64,000 bases of DNA from Melghirimyces algeriensis (GTDB lineage Bacteria > Bacillota > Bacilli > Thermoactinomycetales > DSM-45169), in contig NZ_FXTI01000001.1 in the NCBI RefSeq assembly GCF_900182565.1, forward strand, positions 558,001 through 622,000. The letters run 5' to 3'. The notes under the pieces are model-generated. The model did no database searches and was not told the DNA's origin. It worked only from the letters and a program-made list of their open reading frames with translations. Below are positions 42,239 to 51,430 of this stretch, piece after piece. A program made the translations under genes and the position numbers. Positions within the stretch are counted from its first letter, which is position 1; each line of letters opens with the position of its first letter.

Positions 42239-42751
42239 ATGAGCGGAAAATCCGGTGCTCTGGCTTTGGAAATGGTTTTTGTTCCAGTGATTATCATGAT
42301 GTTGAAAGAGTGGGTTTACCCTTTTTTTATATGGAAGTGGTTTCCTGTTGCAGATACCGCATCCACCGTGTTGGAGTGGGTATTAATTGTGGTGACGGTG
42401 ATCGGTTGTTTTGCTTATATTGGCTTTGGTTCGTCTGCGAGACATATCTATAAGCTCTCACTTCCTTCTTCTATAGGGATCTATTTGGTCATCCATCTCC
42501 CCTTGGTCTTACCCGTGATCTTGATGGAAGCCGGATGGTCCGTCCCTTCGTTATGGAAGGATCTGTCCCTCTTATGGTGGGGATTGATTGGTGACGGAAT
42601 TCGTCTGTTTACCCCTGACCGATGGGTCTTTCATCCCCTGACTCTATGTTTTTTGACCGCTTTGTTGTTCCTGTGTGGAAGAAATGTTTATGTAGAGGAA
42701 GAGGAATCAATCAAGAGCTTGCAACAATCCAAAGTGGTTTCAAATAGATGA
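42239..42751 (+). CDS. Hypothetical membrane protein
   Basis: 170 residues, five hydrophobic segments (about 10-25, 40-60, 75-95, 105-120 and 130-150), acidic C-terminus. Not recognised. Start at the second ATG (42239), because GGGGGGAGG sits directly before the first. It lies behind a promoter-terminator leader, so expression may be attenuated. Confidence 0.6.
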   Translation: MSGKSGALALEMVFVPVIIMMLKEWVYPFFIWKWFPVADTASTVLEWVLIVVTVIGCFAYIGFGSSARHIYKLSLPSSIGIYLVIHLPLVLPVILMEAGWSVPSLWKDLSLLWWGLIGDGIRLFTPDRWVFHPLTLCFLTALLFLCGRNVYVEEEESIKSLQQSKVVSNR

Positions 42752-42769
42752 AAAGTAGGTTGAATAGAG

Positions 42770-42797
42770 AGCATCCCATCGGGGGTGCTTTTTTGAT
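42770..42797 (+). terminator. Intrinsic terminator
   Basis: AGCATCCC (42770-42777), ATC loop, GGGGGTGCTT then TTTTG. Confidence 0.8.
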
Positions 42798-42921
42798 TAA
42801 AGGGAAGTGAAAATATAAACAAGTTTGTCATGCAAACCAAATCTGCGTTGCATGCAAAGCTGATAGAACAGCCATGATAAGAAGAGAATATATTTGAAGA
42901 AGTGAGAAGGGGCTGTTTTGC

Positions 42922-44049
42922 ATGCGTTTTGCAGATTTACTTACTTATGCGGATATCGATCATCTGAAACGGATGGCCCTGCATTATGGCTGCGGAGAAG
43001 ATGAACATTCCAAAAATGAGTTGATTACTTCACTCTTGTATTATTTGGGTGGATCAGCTAGGTTAAAAGAGGAATTGGATGCGCTCACTTCTGCTGAGTT
43101 TCGGTTTCTTCAACAGATCTGTCTGGATTCACGCAGAGTTTTCAGCAAAGAGGAGTTACTGGGGAAGGGTCGTGCTTGTTTGGGTGAAGGGGAAGAGTCT
43201 CCCAGAGATCTTGTCATTACTGGGCTGAGGAAGGGATGGCTGTTTCCGGTTGTCGCCGGCAAAAACAAAGCCTTGCTGGAGGTTCCTGAAGATTTGCGCC
43301 ATCGCTTTCTTCAACTATTTGCAAAAATGTATTCTGATCAGGAGAAGGAGGTTACTCCTACAGCTTATCGAAGTGAAGAAGGATTGATGGAAGAAGATCT
43401 TCACCGCTTTCTTCAGTTTCTTTCCCGTCAAGATGTGCGATTGACCGCTGATGGTGCAATATACCGTCACCAACAGCGTCAATTGATGAAAAGCCTTCAT
43501 ATTGCCGAAGAGGCTGTTTCCCGAAAGGGATGGCGATTTGGATTTGGGAGACGTTATCACCAATACCCGGATCGGTTTTCTCTACTGTATGATTATGCTT
43601 ACTATCGCGGATATATTGTGGAAGATGAGTGGGAAGGGATTGTACATTTAAGTGAATCGGGTGTAGAGAAAATCCGCAATTACAGACTGGAAGAGGGAAA
43701 AGAAATTTACCGCTTTTGGCTTCGATTATATCGACATCCCATTCCGCAATTAGCTGTGATTGTCAAGTGGATTGATCTTTTGAGTCACAGGAGATGGATT
43801 GCGACTCATACAGTTAAAAAAGTGGTAGAAAACTGGCTGAATTCCTTCTATTACGCCGGAGAAGATGAATTGTTCCAGCAATTGATTCGAATGATGATGC
43901 ACTTGGGGATGTTGCAGATTGGGGAAACAGAATCCAAAAGAAAACTTATAAAAATGACTTCCAGAGGACATGCATGGGTAAACGGGATTTCCGGTTTTAC
44001 AGAAAGAACCTTGGACAGGGAATATTTGGAGGTCTCGGTTCAAAAATAA
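42922..44049 (+). CDS. Unrecognised 375-aa protein, possibly with winged-helix domains
   Basis: Soluble, Leu- and Arg-rich. The N-terminal 130 residues (DLLTYADIDHLKRMALHYG, KNELITSLLYYLGGSARLKEELDALTSAEFRFLQQI) resemble in pattern the N-terminal domain found before XPB-like helicases and other helicase-associated winged-helix proteins. The rest has repeated helix-helix-wing-like segments. It occupies the position of the TPR gene ypiA in Bacillus but shows no TPR pattern. It sits just before ypiB. Family assignment is tentative. Confidence 0.6.
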   Translation: MRFADLLTYADIDHLKRMALHYGCGEDEHSKNELITSLLYYLGGSARLKEELDALTSAEFRFLQQICLDSRRVFSKEELLGKGRACLGEGEESPRDLVITGLRKGWLFPVVAGKNKALLEVPEDLRHRFLQLFAKMYSDQEKEVTPTAYRSEEGLMEEDLHRFLQFLSRQDVRLTADGAIYRHQQRQLMKSLHIAEEAVSRKGWRFGFGRRYHQYPDRFSLLYDYAYYRGYIVEDEWEGIVHLSESGVEKIRNYRLEEGKEIYRFWLRLYRHPIPQLAVIVKWIDLLSHRRWIATHTVKKVVENWLNSFYYAGEDELFQQLIRMMMHLGMLQIGETESKRKLIKMTSRGHAWVNGISGFTERTLDREYLEVSVQK

Positions 44050-44185
44050 AATCAGGGATGAAGAAGGGAAAGTACCGGATTATGTGGAATAAAAATAAAA
44101 GAGACATTCATAGTTATGAATTACGAACTGAATAACCCAGCAAATATCTAAATTTTCTTTGACTGTCCTGGGTGGGGGGATCAAC

Positions 44186-44737
44186 ATGAGCGGGAATGTT
44201 ACGGTCTTGGAAAAAAAGGAGTTTATCCGGTGGTTTTTAAATCATCATGAGTTGCAGAAGCGGGAAGCAGCTTGGCTCCTTAACTATTTATGTTCCGATG
44301 ATCAGTTGCTCAAACGAACCCATTTTGTGGATAGTTTGCGACATCTTCCGAAGACAGTTTTGGTTTCCACCCGTTGTGTCCGGATGACGCCCTTTCGGTT
44401 TACGAAAAACAAACGAGTAAGTGCCGATGTGGAAACGGCCTTTTACGACCTTCGGTCCAGTACAAAAGAGGACCTTTACATCAGTCTATGTTTTAAGGAC
44501 AAGTCTACTTGCCCAGAGTATGCCGCCGTATTGGAGGTTAATCCTATGGAAAAACAAGATCTTGTTCAGGAGACCCTGTTTGGCTTGATGGCGGAAATGA
44601 TCCTCGATCACGCGGTTCGCGACTTCCGGGAAAAGGATTTGTACAGACGGATTGATCAAGCTCTGGAAGTAGGAGACGAAAAGGAATTCTTACAATTAAC
44701 CGAACAATGGTTGCAGCTAGTGGAAAATAGGGAGTAG
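44186..44737 (+). CDS. ypiB: YpiB, UPF0302 / IDEAL domain protein
   Basis: 183 residues. The N-terminal UPF0302 domain begins EKKEFIRWFLNHHELQKREAAWLL, and a C-terminal IDEAL motif (LYRRIDQALEVGDEKEFLQL, about 155-175) is clear. YpiB homologs are linked to control of the qcr/biofilm region in Bacillus, mechanism unclear. Start 44186 with GGGGGGA upstream. Followed by ypiF and the qcr operon, as in B. subtilis. Confidence 0.88.
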   Translation: MSGNVTVLEKKEFIRWFLNHHELQKREAAWLLNYLCSDDQLLKRTHFVDSLRHLPKTVLVSTRCVRMTPFRFTKNKRVSADVETAFYDLRSSTKEDLYISLCFKDKSTCPEYAAVLEVNPMEKQDLVQETLFGLMAEMILDHAVRDFREKDLYRRIDQALEVGDEKEFLQLTEQWLQLVENRE

Positions 44738-44750
44738 TTTCTTATATAAT

Positions 44751-44778
44751 GTCCGGCAGATGCCGGGCTTTTACTTTT
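44751..44778 (+). terminator. Weak intrinsic terminator after ypiB
   Basis: GTCCGGC (44751-44757), AGAT, GCCGGGC (44762-44768), then TTTTACTTTT. Confidence 0.5.
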
Positions 44779-44797
44779 ATACAGGAGGAGCAGAACC

Positions 44798-45244
44798 ATG
44801 AGGCTTTCCCATCTTGAAGGTACAGAGTGGAGCCATTTGGCCCCATATGTGGATACCCTCCTGATCCCTATTTACCAGATCCGGATTCCCGGCAAACAGC
44901 CGGATTTGGGGGAAGCCAGAAGGGTCCGGGAATTGGCAGACCGTGTGGAACGGGAGTTGGCAGGCAGACTGCTCCTGTTACCCGCAATTCCATACGGTCA
45001 ACCAACTGACAAACGTTTGCGCTGTTATGTGGAAAGTGTAGTGGAAGAGTTGGGTCGTACCGGGTTTCATCATCTGTTTTTGCTTGTACCGGAATCCCAT
45101 TCAATATCACTGGAGCCGAGTGAACAGGATCAGTGGAAGCTGTTAACGGTTCCATCTGAAGGAGGAGGGATCGATTCTGAGGATCTGGCTGAAGAGCTGT
45201 GCCAAGAGATTATCATTCGTTGGGAACAAAACTCTCAGGAATGA
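44798..45244 (+). CDS. YpiF-like DUF2487 protein
   Basis: 148 residues of the DUF2487 type that precedes qcrA in Bacillus. Typical features are an early WSHLAPYVDTLLIPI strand, a conserved LLLPAIPYGQ turn, and an acidic C-terminus. Starts after AGGAGGAG. Role unknown. Confidence 0.8.
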   Translation: MRLSHLEGTEWSHLAPYVDTLLIPIYQIRIPGKQPDLGEARRVRELADRVERELAGRLLLLPAIPYGQPTDKRLRCYVESVVEELGRTGFHHLFLLVPESHSISLEPSEQDQWKLLTVPSEGGGIDSEDLAEELCQEIIIRWEQNSQE

Positions 45245-45307
45245 TGAACAGGTTTTCGGGAAAAGGTATAACCGATCCTTTATTTCAAAGTCCGAGTTTT
45301 AGACTTC

Positions 45308-45337
45308 TTGACATAGCTTCAGCCAGTTGGCTATCAT
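45308..45337 (+). promoter_or_regulatory. SigA-type promoter of qcrABC
   Basis: TTGACA (45308-45313) and TATCAT (45332-45337) with an 18-nt spacer, about 75 nt before qcrA. Confidence 0.7.
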
Positions 45338-45410
45338 GAATATGTCCTAGTAACCTCAAGGTTCCGGTCCGGTTGGACGTTATGCCGCATAGAGGGAGGT
45401 CGGAAATGTC

Positions 45411-45932
45411 GTGAGCGAAAAAGAAAATCAGCGAAAGCCGGGAATGTCGCGTCGTAAGTTTTTAACTTATACAATCGCAAGTACCGGTGGATTTCTTGCA
45501 TCCGGTGTGTTATTCCCGATGATTCGTTTCGCTGTCGATCCGCTGTTGCAAAAGGGAGCGGATACCAAATTTGTTGATGTCGGACCGGTGGAGGAATTCG
45601 GAAAAGAGCCTAAATCGGTAGAATTCCGCATCAAACGGAAAGATGGTTGGTATAAACCGGAAGAAGGAGAAAAGGCGACCGCTTGGGTTCAAAGAGAGGG
45701 AAACGAAATCTTGGCGCTTTCTCCAATTTGTAAGCACTTGGGATGCACCGTCAAATGGGAGGGTGGCGGACATCAGGAACAGTTTTATTGTCCTTGCCAC
45801 GGCGGTTTGTACACCAAAGATGGGATCAACGTCCCAGGAACTCCCCCGAACGCACCGCTTGACATGTATGATTACAAAGTGGAAAACGGCAGGCTTCTGC
45901 TCGGGGCGATTAAACAGCGGGGAGGTGCCTGA
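45411..45932 (+). CDS. qcrA: Menaquinol:cytochrome c reductase Rieske subunit
   Basis: 173 residues. A twin-arginine-type N-terminus (SRRKFLTYTIASTGGFLASG) is followed by a Rieske fold with CKHLGC and CPCHGG binding the 2Fe-2S cluster. Start GTG 45411 after AGGGAGG (spacing is long). Start of the qcrABC operon; electrons come from menaquinol made by the men/hep genes. Confidence 0.96.
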   Translation: MSEKENQRKPGMSRRKFLTYTIASTGGFLASGVLFPMIRFAVDPLLQKGADTKFVDVGPVEEFGKEPKSVEFRIKRKDGWYKPEEGEKATAWVQREGNEILALSPICKHLGCTVKWEGGGHQEQFYCPCHGGLYTKDGINVPGTPPNAPLDMYDYKVENGRLLLGAIKQRGGA

Positions 45933-45934
45933 TT

Positions 45935-46606
45935 ATGTTGAAAGCAGCTTATGAGTGGTTGGATAAACGTATAGACATTACCCCAATGTGGCGTGATATT
46001 GCTGACCATGAGGTACCGGAACACGTAAATCCTGCACATCACTTTTCGGCTTTTATCTACTGTTTTGGTGGGTTGACCTTTTTTATTGTCGTCATTCAAA
46101 TCCTTTCAGGGATGTTTTTGACGATGTATTATGTTCCGGATATTGAAAACGCATGGAAGAGTGTGGATTACTTACAGAATGAAATTGCTTTTGGTCACAT
46201 TGTTCGCGGAATGCACCATTGGGGTGCCAGCGTTTCCATTGTGATGTTATTTTTGCATACGATGCGAGTCTTCTTCACGGGTTCGTACAAAAATCCCCGC
46301 GAGTTCAACTGGGTAGTCGGAATGCTTCTTTTCTTTACCATGCTTGGATTGGGTTTTACAGGCTATCTGTTACCCTGGGATAACAAAGCATATTTTGCCA
46401 CTCAGGTGGGGATTCAGATCGCGGCCAGCGTTCCGGTTGTCGGTGACGCCATCGCCACGTTTCTTCAAGGGGGAGAGATTGTCGGGGCCCAGACGCTGGC
46501 GCGGTTCTTCGCTTTGCATGTCTTTTTCCTTCCCGCCGCCTTGTTGGGTCTGATGGGCGCCCATTTCTTCCTGATTCGGAAGCAAGGAATTTCAGGGCCA
46601 CTATAA
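45935..46606 (+). CDS. qcrB: Menaquinol:cytochrome c reductase cytochrome b subunit
   Basis: 223 residues, b6-type, four transmembrane helices carrying heme-ligand His pairs (GHIVRGMHHWGAS and later FFALHVFFLPAALLGLMGAH). Length matches the B. subtilis subunit. It starts 2 nt after qcrA. Confidence 0.96.
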   Translation: MLKAAYEWLDKRIDITPMWRDIADHEVPEHVNPAHHFSAFIYCFGGLTFFIVVIQILSGMFLTMYYVPDIENAWKSVDYLQNEIAFGHIVRGMHHWGASVSIVMLFLHTMRVFFTGSYKNPREFNWVVGMLLFFTMLGLGFTGYLLPWDNKAYFATQVGIQIAASVPVVGDAIATFLQGGEIVGAQTLARFFALHVFFLPAALLGLMGAHFFLIRKQGISGPL

Positions 46607-46631
46607 GCCGAAGGTTAGGGGGGAAAGAAAT

Positions 46632-47435
46632 TTGGCACATCATGATAAGGATAAAGAGGTTCACTTTGTCGGAGATTCACGGGTCCGTGTTCGAAAAGAG
46701 AAGTTGCTTCCAAAGGACTACTCCGAATTTCCTGGTAAAACAGAGGCATTTTTTCCGAACTTCCTTCTAAAGGAATGGATGGTGGCTGTGGTCGTTTTGG
46801 TTGGGTTCATGGCATTGGTTATGGCTCATGAACCACCTCTTGGCGAACAGGCTGATCCGACCAACACCAGCTTCCTTCCGGTACCGGACTGGTACTTTTT
46901 GTTCCTGTATGAGCTCTTGAAGTTTAAATGGGCATCGGGTCCCTTTGTTGTGTTGGGGACGGTTGTGGTTCCCGGTCTTCTGTTTGGTGGTCTGTTTTTG
47001 GCACCGTGGTTAGACCGTGGTAAAGATCGACGTCCTTTTAAGCGTCCAGCAGCTACTGGGATTGCAATTTTGTCCTTGGTGGCGATTGTGGCTTTGACCT
47101 GGGTGGCCTGGGATGAACACGAAAAGCAACTCGCTTCCCAGCCGAAGGGATCAAGTGAGGATGCAAAAATTGTAAATCCCCAGGACCCTGCTTATGAAAT
47201 TTATAAGAACAACGCTTGTGTCAACTGCCATGGTCAAAAATTGGAGGGGCTTCAAGGTCCGGCATTGACGGGGATCGGAGATGCCTACACACCGGAAGAT
47301 ATTATCAAGATCATGGATGAAGGAAAAGGGCAAATGCCTGCCGGTATGTTCCAGGGAAATGCGGAGGAAAAACAACAACTGGCTGAATGGCTAGCCGAAC
47401 AGGACCCTCCGAAAGAAGAGGAATCTGAAGAGTAA
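46632..47435 (+). CDS. qcrC: Menaquinol:cytochrome c reductase cytochrome b/c subunit
   Basis: 267 residues: an N-terminal subunit-IV-like part with the PDWYFLFLYELLKF motif and three hydrophobic helices, fused to a C-terminal cytochrome c domain with heme site CVNCH (about residue 196) and axial Met in GQMPAGM. This b/c fusion is typical of Bacillota. Start TTG 46632 with GGGGGGAAAG. Terminator follows. Confidence 0.96.
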   Translation: MAHHDKDKEVHFVGDSRVRVRKEKLLPKDYSEFPGKTEAFFPNFLLKEWMVAVVVLVGFMALVMAHEPPLGEQADPTNTSFLPVPDWYFLFLYELLKFKWASGPFVVLGTVVVPGLLFGGLFLAPWLDRGKDRRPFKRPAATGIAILSLVAIVALTWVAWDEHEKQLASQPKGSSEDAKIVNPQDPAYEIYKNNACVNCHGQKLEGLQGPALTGIGDAYTPEDIIKIMDEGKGQMPAGMFQGNAEEKQQLAEWLAEQDPPKEEESEE

Positions 47436-47450
47436 ACGGGTAATCCCGTT

Positions 47451-47487
47451 GAACCCGTCCCCGGTTACGGGGTTCGGGTTCTTTTTT
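47451..47487 (+). terminator. Intrinsic terminator of qcrABC
   Basis: GAACCCG-TCCCCG (47451-47463) and CGGGG-TTCGGGTTC (47469-47481), then TTTTTT. Confidence 0.85.
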
Positions 47488-47514
47488 ATCCGTTTGGTAT
47501 GGGAGGATGAAGGT

Positions 47515-48165
47515 GTGAAGCATCCATGGTGGTGGAACAGGCTAATGCTGGAACTGGACAAGCGATGGTTTCTGCAGATCCTGGTAATCGTTAATTTTGT
47601 GGGGACTCTCTATGGATACTATTGGTACAAGAATCAGCTGGCTGTGACGGAGGGATGGCTGAAGCTGTTTGTTCCCGACAGCCCAACGGCGAGTGCGGCA
47701 TTTACATTGGTTCTGGTGCTATACATTGTTCGAAAACGCAGCCCATTTTGGGAGGCGTTTGCAGGAGTGACTCTCTTTAAATACGGAATCTGGGCAGTAA
47801 CGATGATTCTTGCAGCCGCAGCACGTTCTCCTGAACCGTTCTTGGAGTCTCTTCAATGGACAGACTGGATGCTGATGATCTCTCATTTGGGAATGGCGCT
47901 GGAAGGCGTTCTATATAGCCGCTTCTTTACGTTTGGTATCAAAGAATTGATCCTGGTAGGAGGATGGACATTGTTAAATGACATCCTGGATTACGGACTA
48001 AACATCCATCCTTGGCTCTCTTTGTCCCTGCGAGGAACAGAAGAGGTTGTTGCTGCATTTACGCTAGGACTCAGCCTATTCAGCATTCTTCTCTTTGCTC
48101 TGCTGGTTTTTCCCGCGAAACAAGAAAGAAAATGGAACTTCCCCCTTTGGGTGAGAAATCGGTAG
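47515..48165 (+). CDS. YpjA-like DUF1405 membrane protein
   Basis: 216 residues, six to seven hydrophobic helices, Trp-rich N-terminus (MKHPWWWNRLMLELDKRW). Conserved YGYYWYKNQL and GMALEGVLYSRFF support DUF1405/YpjA. Start GTG 47515 with GGGAGGA. Same position (after qcrC) as B. subtilis ypjA; function unknown. Confidence 0.82.
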   Translation: MKHPWWWNRLMLELDKRWFLQILVIVNFVGTLYGYYWYKNQLAVTEGWLKLFVPDSPTASAAFTLVLVLYIVRKRSPFWEAFAGVTLFKYGIWAVTMILAAAARSPEPFLESLQWTDWMLMISHLGMALEGVLYSRFFTFGIKELILVGGWTLLNDILDYGLNIHPWLSLSLRGTEEVVAAFTLGLSLFSILLFALLVFPAKQERKWNFPLWVRNR

Positions 48166-48267
48166 GATGTTTTATATTTAAACCAGTTTGCAATACAGAC
48201 AAAAAATACTTTCGAAAACGGTCCTGTAAAGGTCCCATCACGCTACTGTCTTGTTTTCATCTTCTCC

Positions 48268-48295
48268 TCATGTCCGGACAATCCATGCATAAGAT
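48268..48295 (+). promoter_or_regulatory. Candidate SigE promoter of ypjB
   Basis: TCATGTC (48268-48274), 13-nt spacer, CATAAGAT (48288-48295); same layout as the candidate before spoIVA. Confidence 0.35.
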
Positions 48296-48328
48296 GACAT
48301 AAAGAGTCTTGTCCGGGGAGGGGATTTT

Positions 48329-49189
48329 GTGTTTTCCAGGCTGGCTATGGGTATTGCTTTTCATGGTCTTATTTTTATGATGCTGTTTCCCCAGATTGTT
48401 GTTGCAGAGAAAACGAATCAGAGTGAGAACTGGGCTCGTCAGGCAGAAGAGGTGGACCGCTTGGTAAAAAAGAAGGAATGGGAGCAGGCACGGAGAGCGT
48501 TGGCTCAGTTAGCCAACGGCTTTTCCAGTGGCAACTTTACCAAGTCTCATCTCTCTGTGGAAGGAATGAAAGCTCTTTCCGAGACCCTGGTGGATTTGGA
48601 TCAGGAATTGGTGAGAGTAAAGCCGCGCCCTAAACGATTGTCCTATGCATCCGAACGGATGTTGTTGGCTTTTGATGCGTTGGCACATGATCATCAACCT
48701 TTATGGCATCAATATGAATCATTATTGAAAAGTGATGTGTTGGCTTTGAAAAAATATATAAAACAAGACCGCCCAGAAGCGGTCCGTTCCAAAGGCCGAA
48801 CATTGATTCAACATTTTGAAAGAATTGAGCCCGCTCTTTATGTCTCAATGGATTCGGAGACAGCAGGAGCTGTAAGAAATCTTCTCTATTCACTGGAGGG
48901 CGAGATCCGCAAGGGTTCTCTGGAGATGAACCAGCTTTCTGAAGGAGTGGAATTATGGGAACGGATGCTGGAACCCCTGTTTCGACAGAAGGAGGAGGAA
49001 TTGCTGGCATTGGCACACAGAAACCGACCGACCTGGCCTGAAGCAGCTTTGGTTCTCGGTGGAGTTATTGTGGCTGTTCTCACCTATGTGGGGTGGAAAA
49101 AATACAAGTATCAGCAGATTCGTGTCTATGACAGAAGCTATTCCCGATCAAATGTAAATCCTTCCCCCAAAACATCGCGTACATCGTGA
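48329..49189 (+). CDS. ypjB: Sporulation protein YpjB
   Basis: 286 residues with a signal-like N-terminus (MGIAFHGLIFMMLFPQIVVA), a helical extracytoplasmic region and a C-terminal transmembrane helix near 240-260 (AALVLGGVIVAVLTYVGW). Start GTG 48329 after GGGGAGGGG. Its 3' end overlaps the convergent YitT-type gene by 52 nt, so antisense pairing of the two mRNAs is possible. Confidence 0.8.
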   Translation: MFSRLAMGIAFHGLIFMMLFPQIVVAEKTNQSENWARQAEEVDRLVKKKEWEQARRALAQLANGFSSGNFTKSHLSVEGMKALSETLVDLDQELVRVKPRPKRLSYASERMLLAFDALAHDHQPLWHQYESLLKSDVLALKKYIKQDRPEAVRSKGRTLIQHFERIEPALYVSMDSETAGAVRNLLYSLEGEIRKGSLEMNQLSEGVELWERMLEPLFRQKEEELLALAHRNRPTWPEAALVLGGVIVAVLTYVGWKKYKYQQIRVYDRSYSRSNVNPSPKTSRTS

Positions 49190-49974
49190 AGGACGACAAA
49201 CGCATAGGGATCTATGGAATGAACCAGCTGTTTCATGCGCGGCAGTTCATTTCGGTTGATGATGACATACAGCACTTCCTTGTCCGTACCGGTATACCCG
49301 CCTCGCCCTTTTAAAAGCGTGACGCCCCGCTCCATTTCTTTTGTGATTTTGTCCGATATGGAGACAGCAGAGTTGGAGATAATGGTAACCGCTTTGGCTG
49401 TATCCAGACCTTCTACAAAAAAGTCGATGATACGGGCTCCCACAAAGACGGCTACGACGGTGTACATCGCTTTTTCCCGACCGATAAAGAAAGCAGAAGC
49501 GCCTATAACGAGGATATCAAACAGAAACATGGTTCGACCAATACTCCAGTCGAGATATTTATTACCAAGACGCGCGATTATATCGACACCACCGGTGGTT
49601 CCCCCAACTCGGAAAATGAGTCCAAGCCCACTTCCGACTAAAACCCCAGTGTATAGTGCCGCCAGTAAAGGGTCGTCCACAGGTTCATAATTTCCTTCAG
49701 TCAATGAAAGGGCAACAGAAACAGCAACGGTACCGACAATGGTATAAATCAGTGTCCGTGTGCCAAATACTTTGTATCCAATGATGAAAAGCGGAATATT
49801 AAGACCCAAAATGACGATTCCAGGAGAAATTTCAAACAGGTAGTATAGGATCAGGGAAATCCCTGTGAATCCGCCTTCAGAGAGTTTATTGGGGATGGCA
49901 AAGTAATTGATTCCCCACGCGAAAATGAATGAACCCAGAAGAATGGTCAATATGTCTTTTACTTGCTTATTCAT
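49138..49974 (-). CDS. YitT-family membrane protein (YpjC-like)
   Basis: 278 residues: N-terminal half with five or six membrane helices (LTILLGSFIFAWGINYFAIPNKLSEGGFTG) and a C-terminal DUF2179 domain (VTIISNSAVSISDKITKEM, YVIINRNELPRMKQLV). Start MNKQVKDIL at 49974 with GGAGGAGAAGG; an upstream in-frame start would add 27 unlikely residues. In Bacillus ypjC has the same position. Substrate unknown. Confidence 0.82.
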   Translation of the reverse strand: MNKQVKDILTILLGSFIFAWGINYFAIPNKLSEGGFTGISLILYYLFEISPGIVILGLNIPLFIIGYKVFGTRTLIYTIVGTVAVSVALSLTEGNYEPVDDPLLAALYTGVLVGSGLGLIFRVGGTTGGVDIIARLGNKYLDWSIGRTMFLFDILVIGASAFFIGREKAMYTVVAVFVGARIIDFFVEGLDTAKAVTIISNSAVSISDKITKEMERGVTLLKGRGGYTGTDKEVLYVIINRNELPRMKQLVHSIDPYAFVVLHDVRDVLGEGFTFDRE

Positions 49975-50193
49975 TCCTTCTCCTCCCTTACTGAATTTTA
50001 GTGCGGGCTTAATATCCGGACCCAACACATGTATGTTACTATATAATGGACACATGCGAAAACATTTTAAGAGATAGTAATATCGGTGATTTCTGTTTAT
50101 ATAAAATCATTTGGATATCGTTTCCTTTCTCCAGCGTTGTTTGTCTTCCCTGAACCAATCCGTTACCATGGAGAAGACAAAGGAGGAGAGAAG

Positions 50194-50538
50194 ATGGCAG
50201 AGAAGACGATGAAAGAAATGCAACAAGATGTGGATCGTTATATTTCCCAATTTAAAGAGGGTTATTTCCAACCGCTCTCCATGCTGGCACGAATGACAGA
50301 AGAAGTAGGCGAGCTCGCAAGGGAAGTGAATCATCACTTTGGAGAAAAACCCAAAAAAGAAACAGAAGCAGAAGGCAGTATGGAGATGGAGCTAGGTGAT
50401 CTCCTATTTATTATCATTTGTTTTGCCAATTCCTTAGATATTGATTTGGAAACCGCATTTCGGGAGGTTATGAATAAGTATTATACCCGTGATGCGGACC
50501 GTTGGACCCGAATTGAAGAAGAAGCAAAAGAATTATAA
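50194..50538 (+). CDS. ypjD: MazG-like nucleotide pyrophosphohydrolase YpjD
   Basis: 114 residues. The metal-binding helices EEVGELAREV (about 37-46) and ELGDLLFIIICFAN with Glu/Asp pairs are the MazG signature. Probably cleaves non-canonical NTPs or dCTP-like substrates. Start 50194 with AGGAGGAG. Upstream of dapB as in Bacillus. Confidence 0.88.
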   Translation: MAEKTMKEMQQDVDRYISQFKEGYFQPLSMLARMTEEVGELAREVNHHFGEKPKKETEAEGSMEMELGDLLFIIICFANSLDIDLETAFREVMNKYYTRDADRWTRIEEEAKEL

Positions 50539-50592
50539 CAGTAAGGGAGGAAAGCGTCTCCGGTGCCTTTCAGCGTCGGAGCGTGTCACAGA

Positions 50593-51396
50593 ATGAAGCC
50601 GATACATATCGTTGTTGCTGGAGCTACAGGTCGGATGGGGCAGGAAACCATTAAAATGATCCATCAAGAGGAGCATTTAAAGCTTACGGGTGCGGTAGCT
50701 CGTTCCCATAAAGGGGAGGATGTGGGACTTGCGATCGGATTGAATGAAATCGGTGTCCCTTTGACAAATTCACTGGAAGAAGCGTTGGATCTGGGACAAC
50801 CTGATGTAATGATTGATCTTACCACACCTGAAGCAGTAAAAAAACACATGGAACTGGCCATCCAATCAGGCGTTCGGCCGGTGGTTGGGACTTCCGGTCT
50901 GAGCGAAGAATCAATCCAAGAATTGGACCATCAATGCCAGGAACGGGAGCTCGGTGGAATTATCGCTCCCAATTTTGCCATAGGTGCTGTATTGATGATG
51001 GTTTTTGCTTCAAAAGCAGCTCAGTATCTACCAGATGTAGAGATCATTGAAATGCATCACGATCAAAAGTTGGATGCGCCTTCCGGAACGGCAATGAAAA
51101 CAGCAGAACTGATCTCCCAAAAAAGAGATGAACGGAAGCAAGGACATATCGATGAAAAAGAAGTATTGGAAGGGGCACGCGGCGGATACCGGGATGGATT
51201 TCGCATTCACAGTGTTCGTTTGCCCGGTTTGGTGGCACACCAAGAAGTGCTTTTTGGAGGGGCAGGGCAATTGTTGACGCTTCGTCATGACTCCATGAAT
51301 CGCCAATCGTTTATGCCAGGTGTGAAACTGGCCGTAGAAAAGGTCATGGAGTTAAAGCGCCTGGTCTATGGTCTGGAAAATGTTATGGATCTTTAA
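50593..51396 (+). CDS. dapB: 4-hydroxy-tetrahydrodipicolinate reductase
   Basis: 267 residues; NAD(P)H step of the diaminopimelate/lysine pathway, also needed for cell wall and spore dipicolinate. VVAGATGRMGQE binds NADPH; the catalytic EMHHDQKLDAPSGTAMKTAE is complete. ATG 50593 fits family length; GTG 50563 has a better Shine-Dalgarno (GGAGG at 50546) and would add 10 residues. Confidence 0.94.
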   Translation: MKPIHIVVAGATGRMGQETIKMIHQEEHLKLTGAVARSHKGEDVGLAIGLNEIGVPLTNSLEEALDLGQPDVMIDLTTPEAVKKHMELAIQSGVRPVVGTSGLSEESIQELDHQCQERELGGIIAPNFAIGAVLMMVFASKAAQYLPDVEIIEMHHDQKLDAPSGTAMKTAELISQKRDERKQGHIDEKEVLEGARGGYRDGFRIHSVRLPGLVAHQEVLFGGAGQLLTLRHDSMNRQSFMPGVKLAVEKVMELKRLVYGLENVMDL

Positions 51397-51430
51397 AGGG
51401 GGAGCTACTTGAGGTGATGGACAAATGAAA

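Noticed and set aside
50539..50592. Lysine riboswitch before dapB
   Set aside because: Only about 50 nt separate ypjD and dapB, too short for the L-box.
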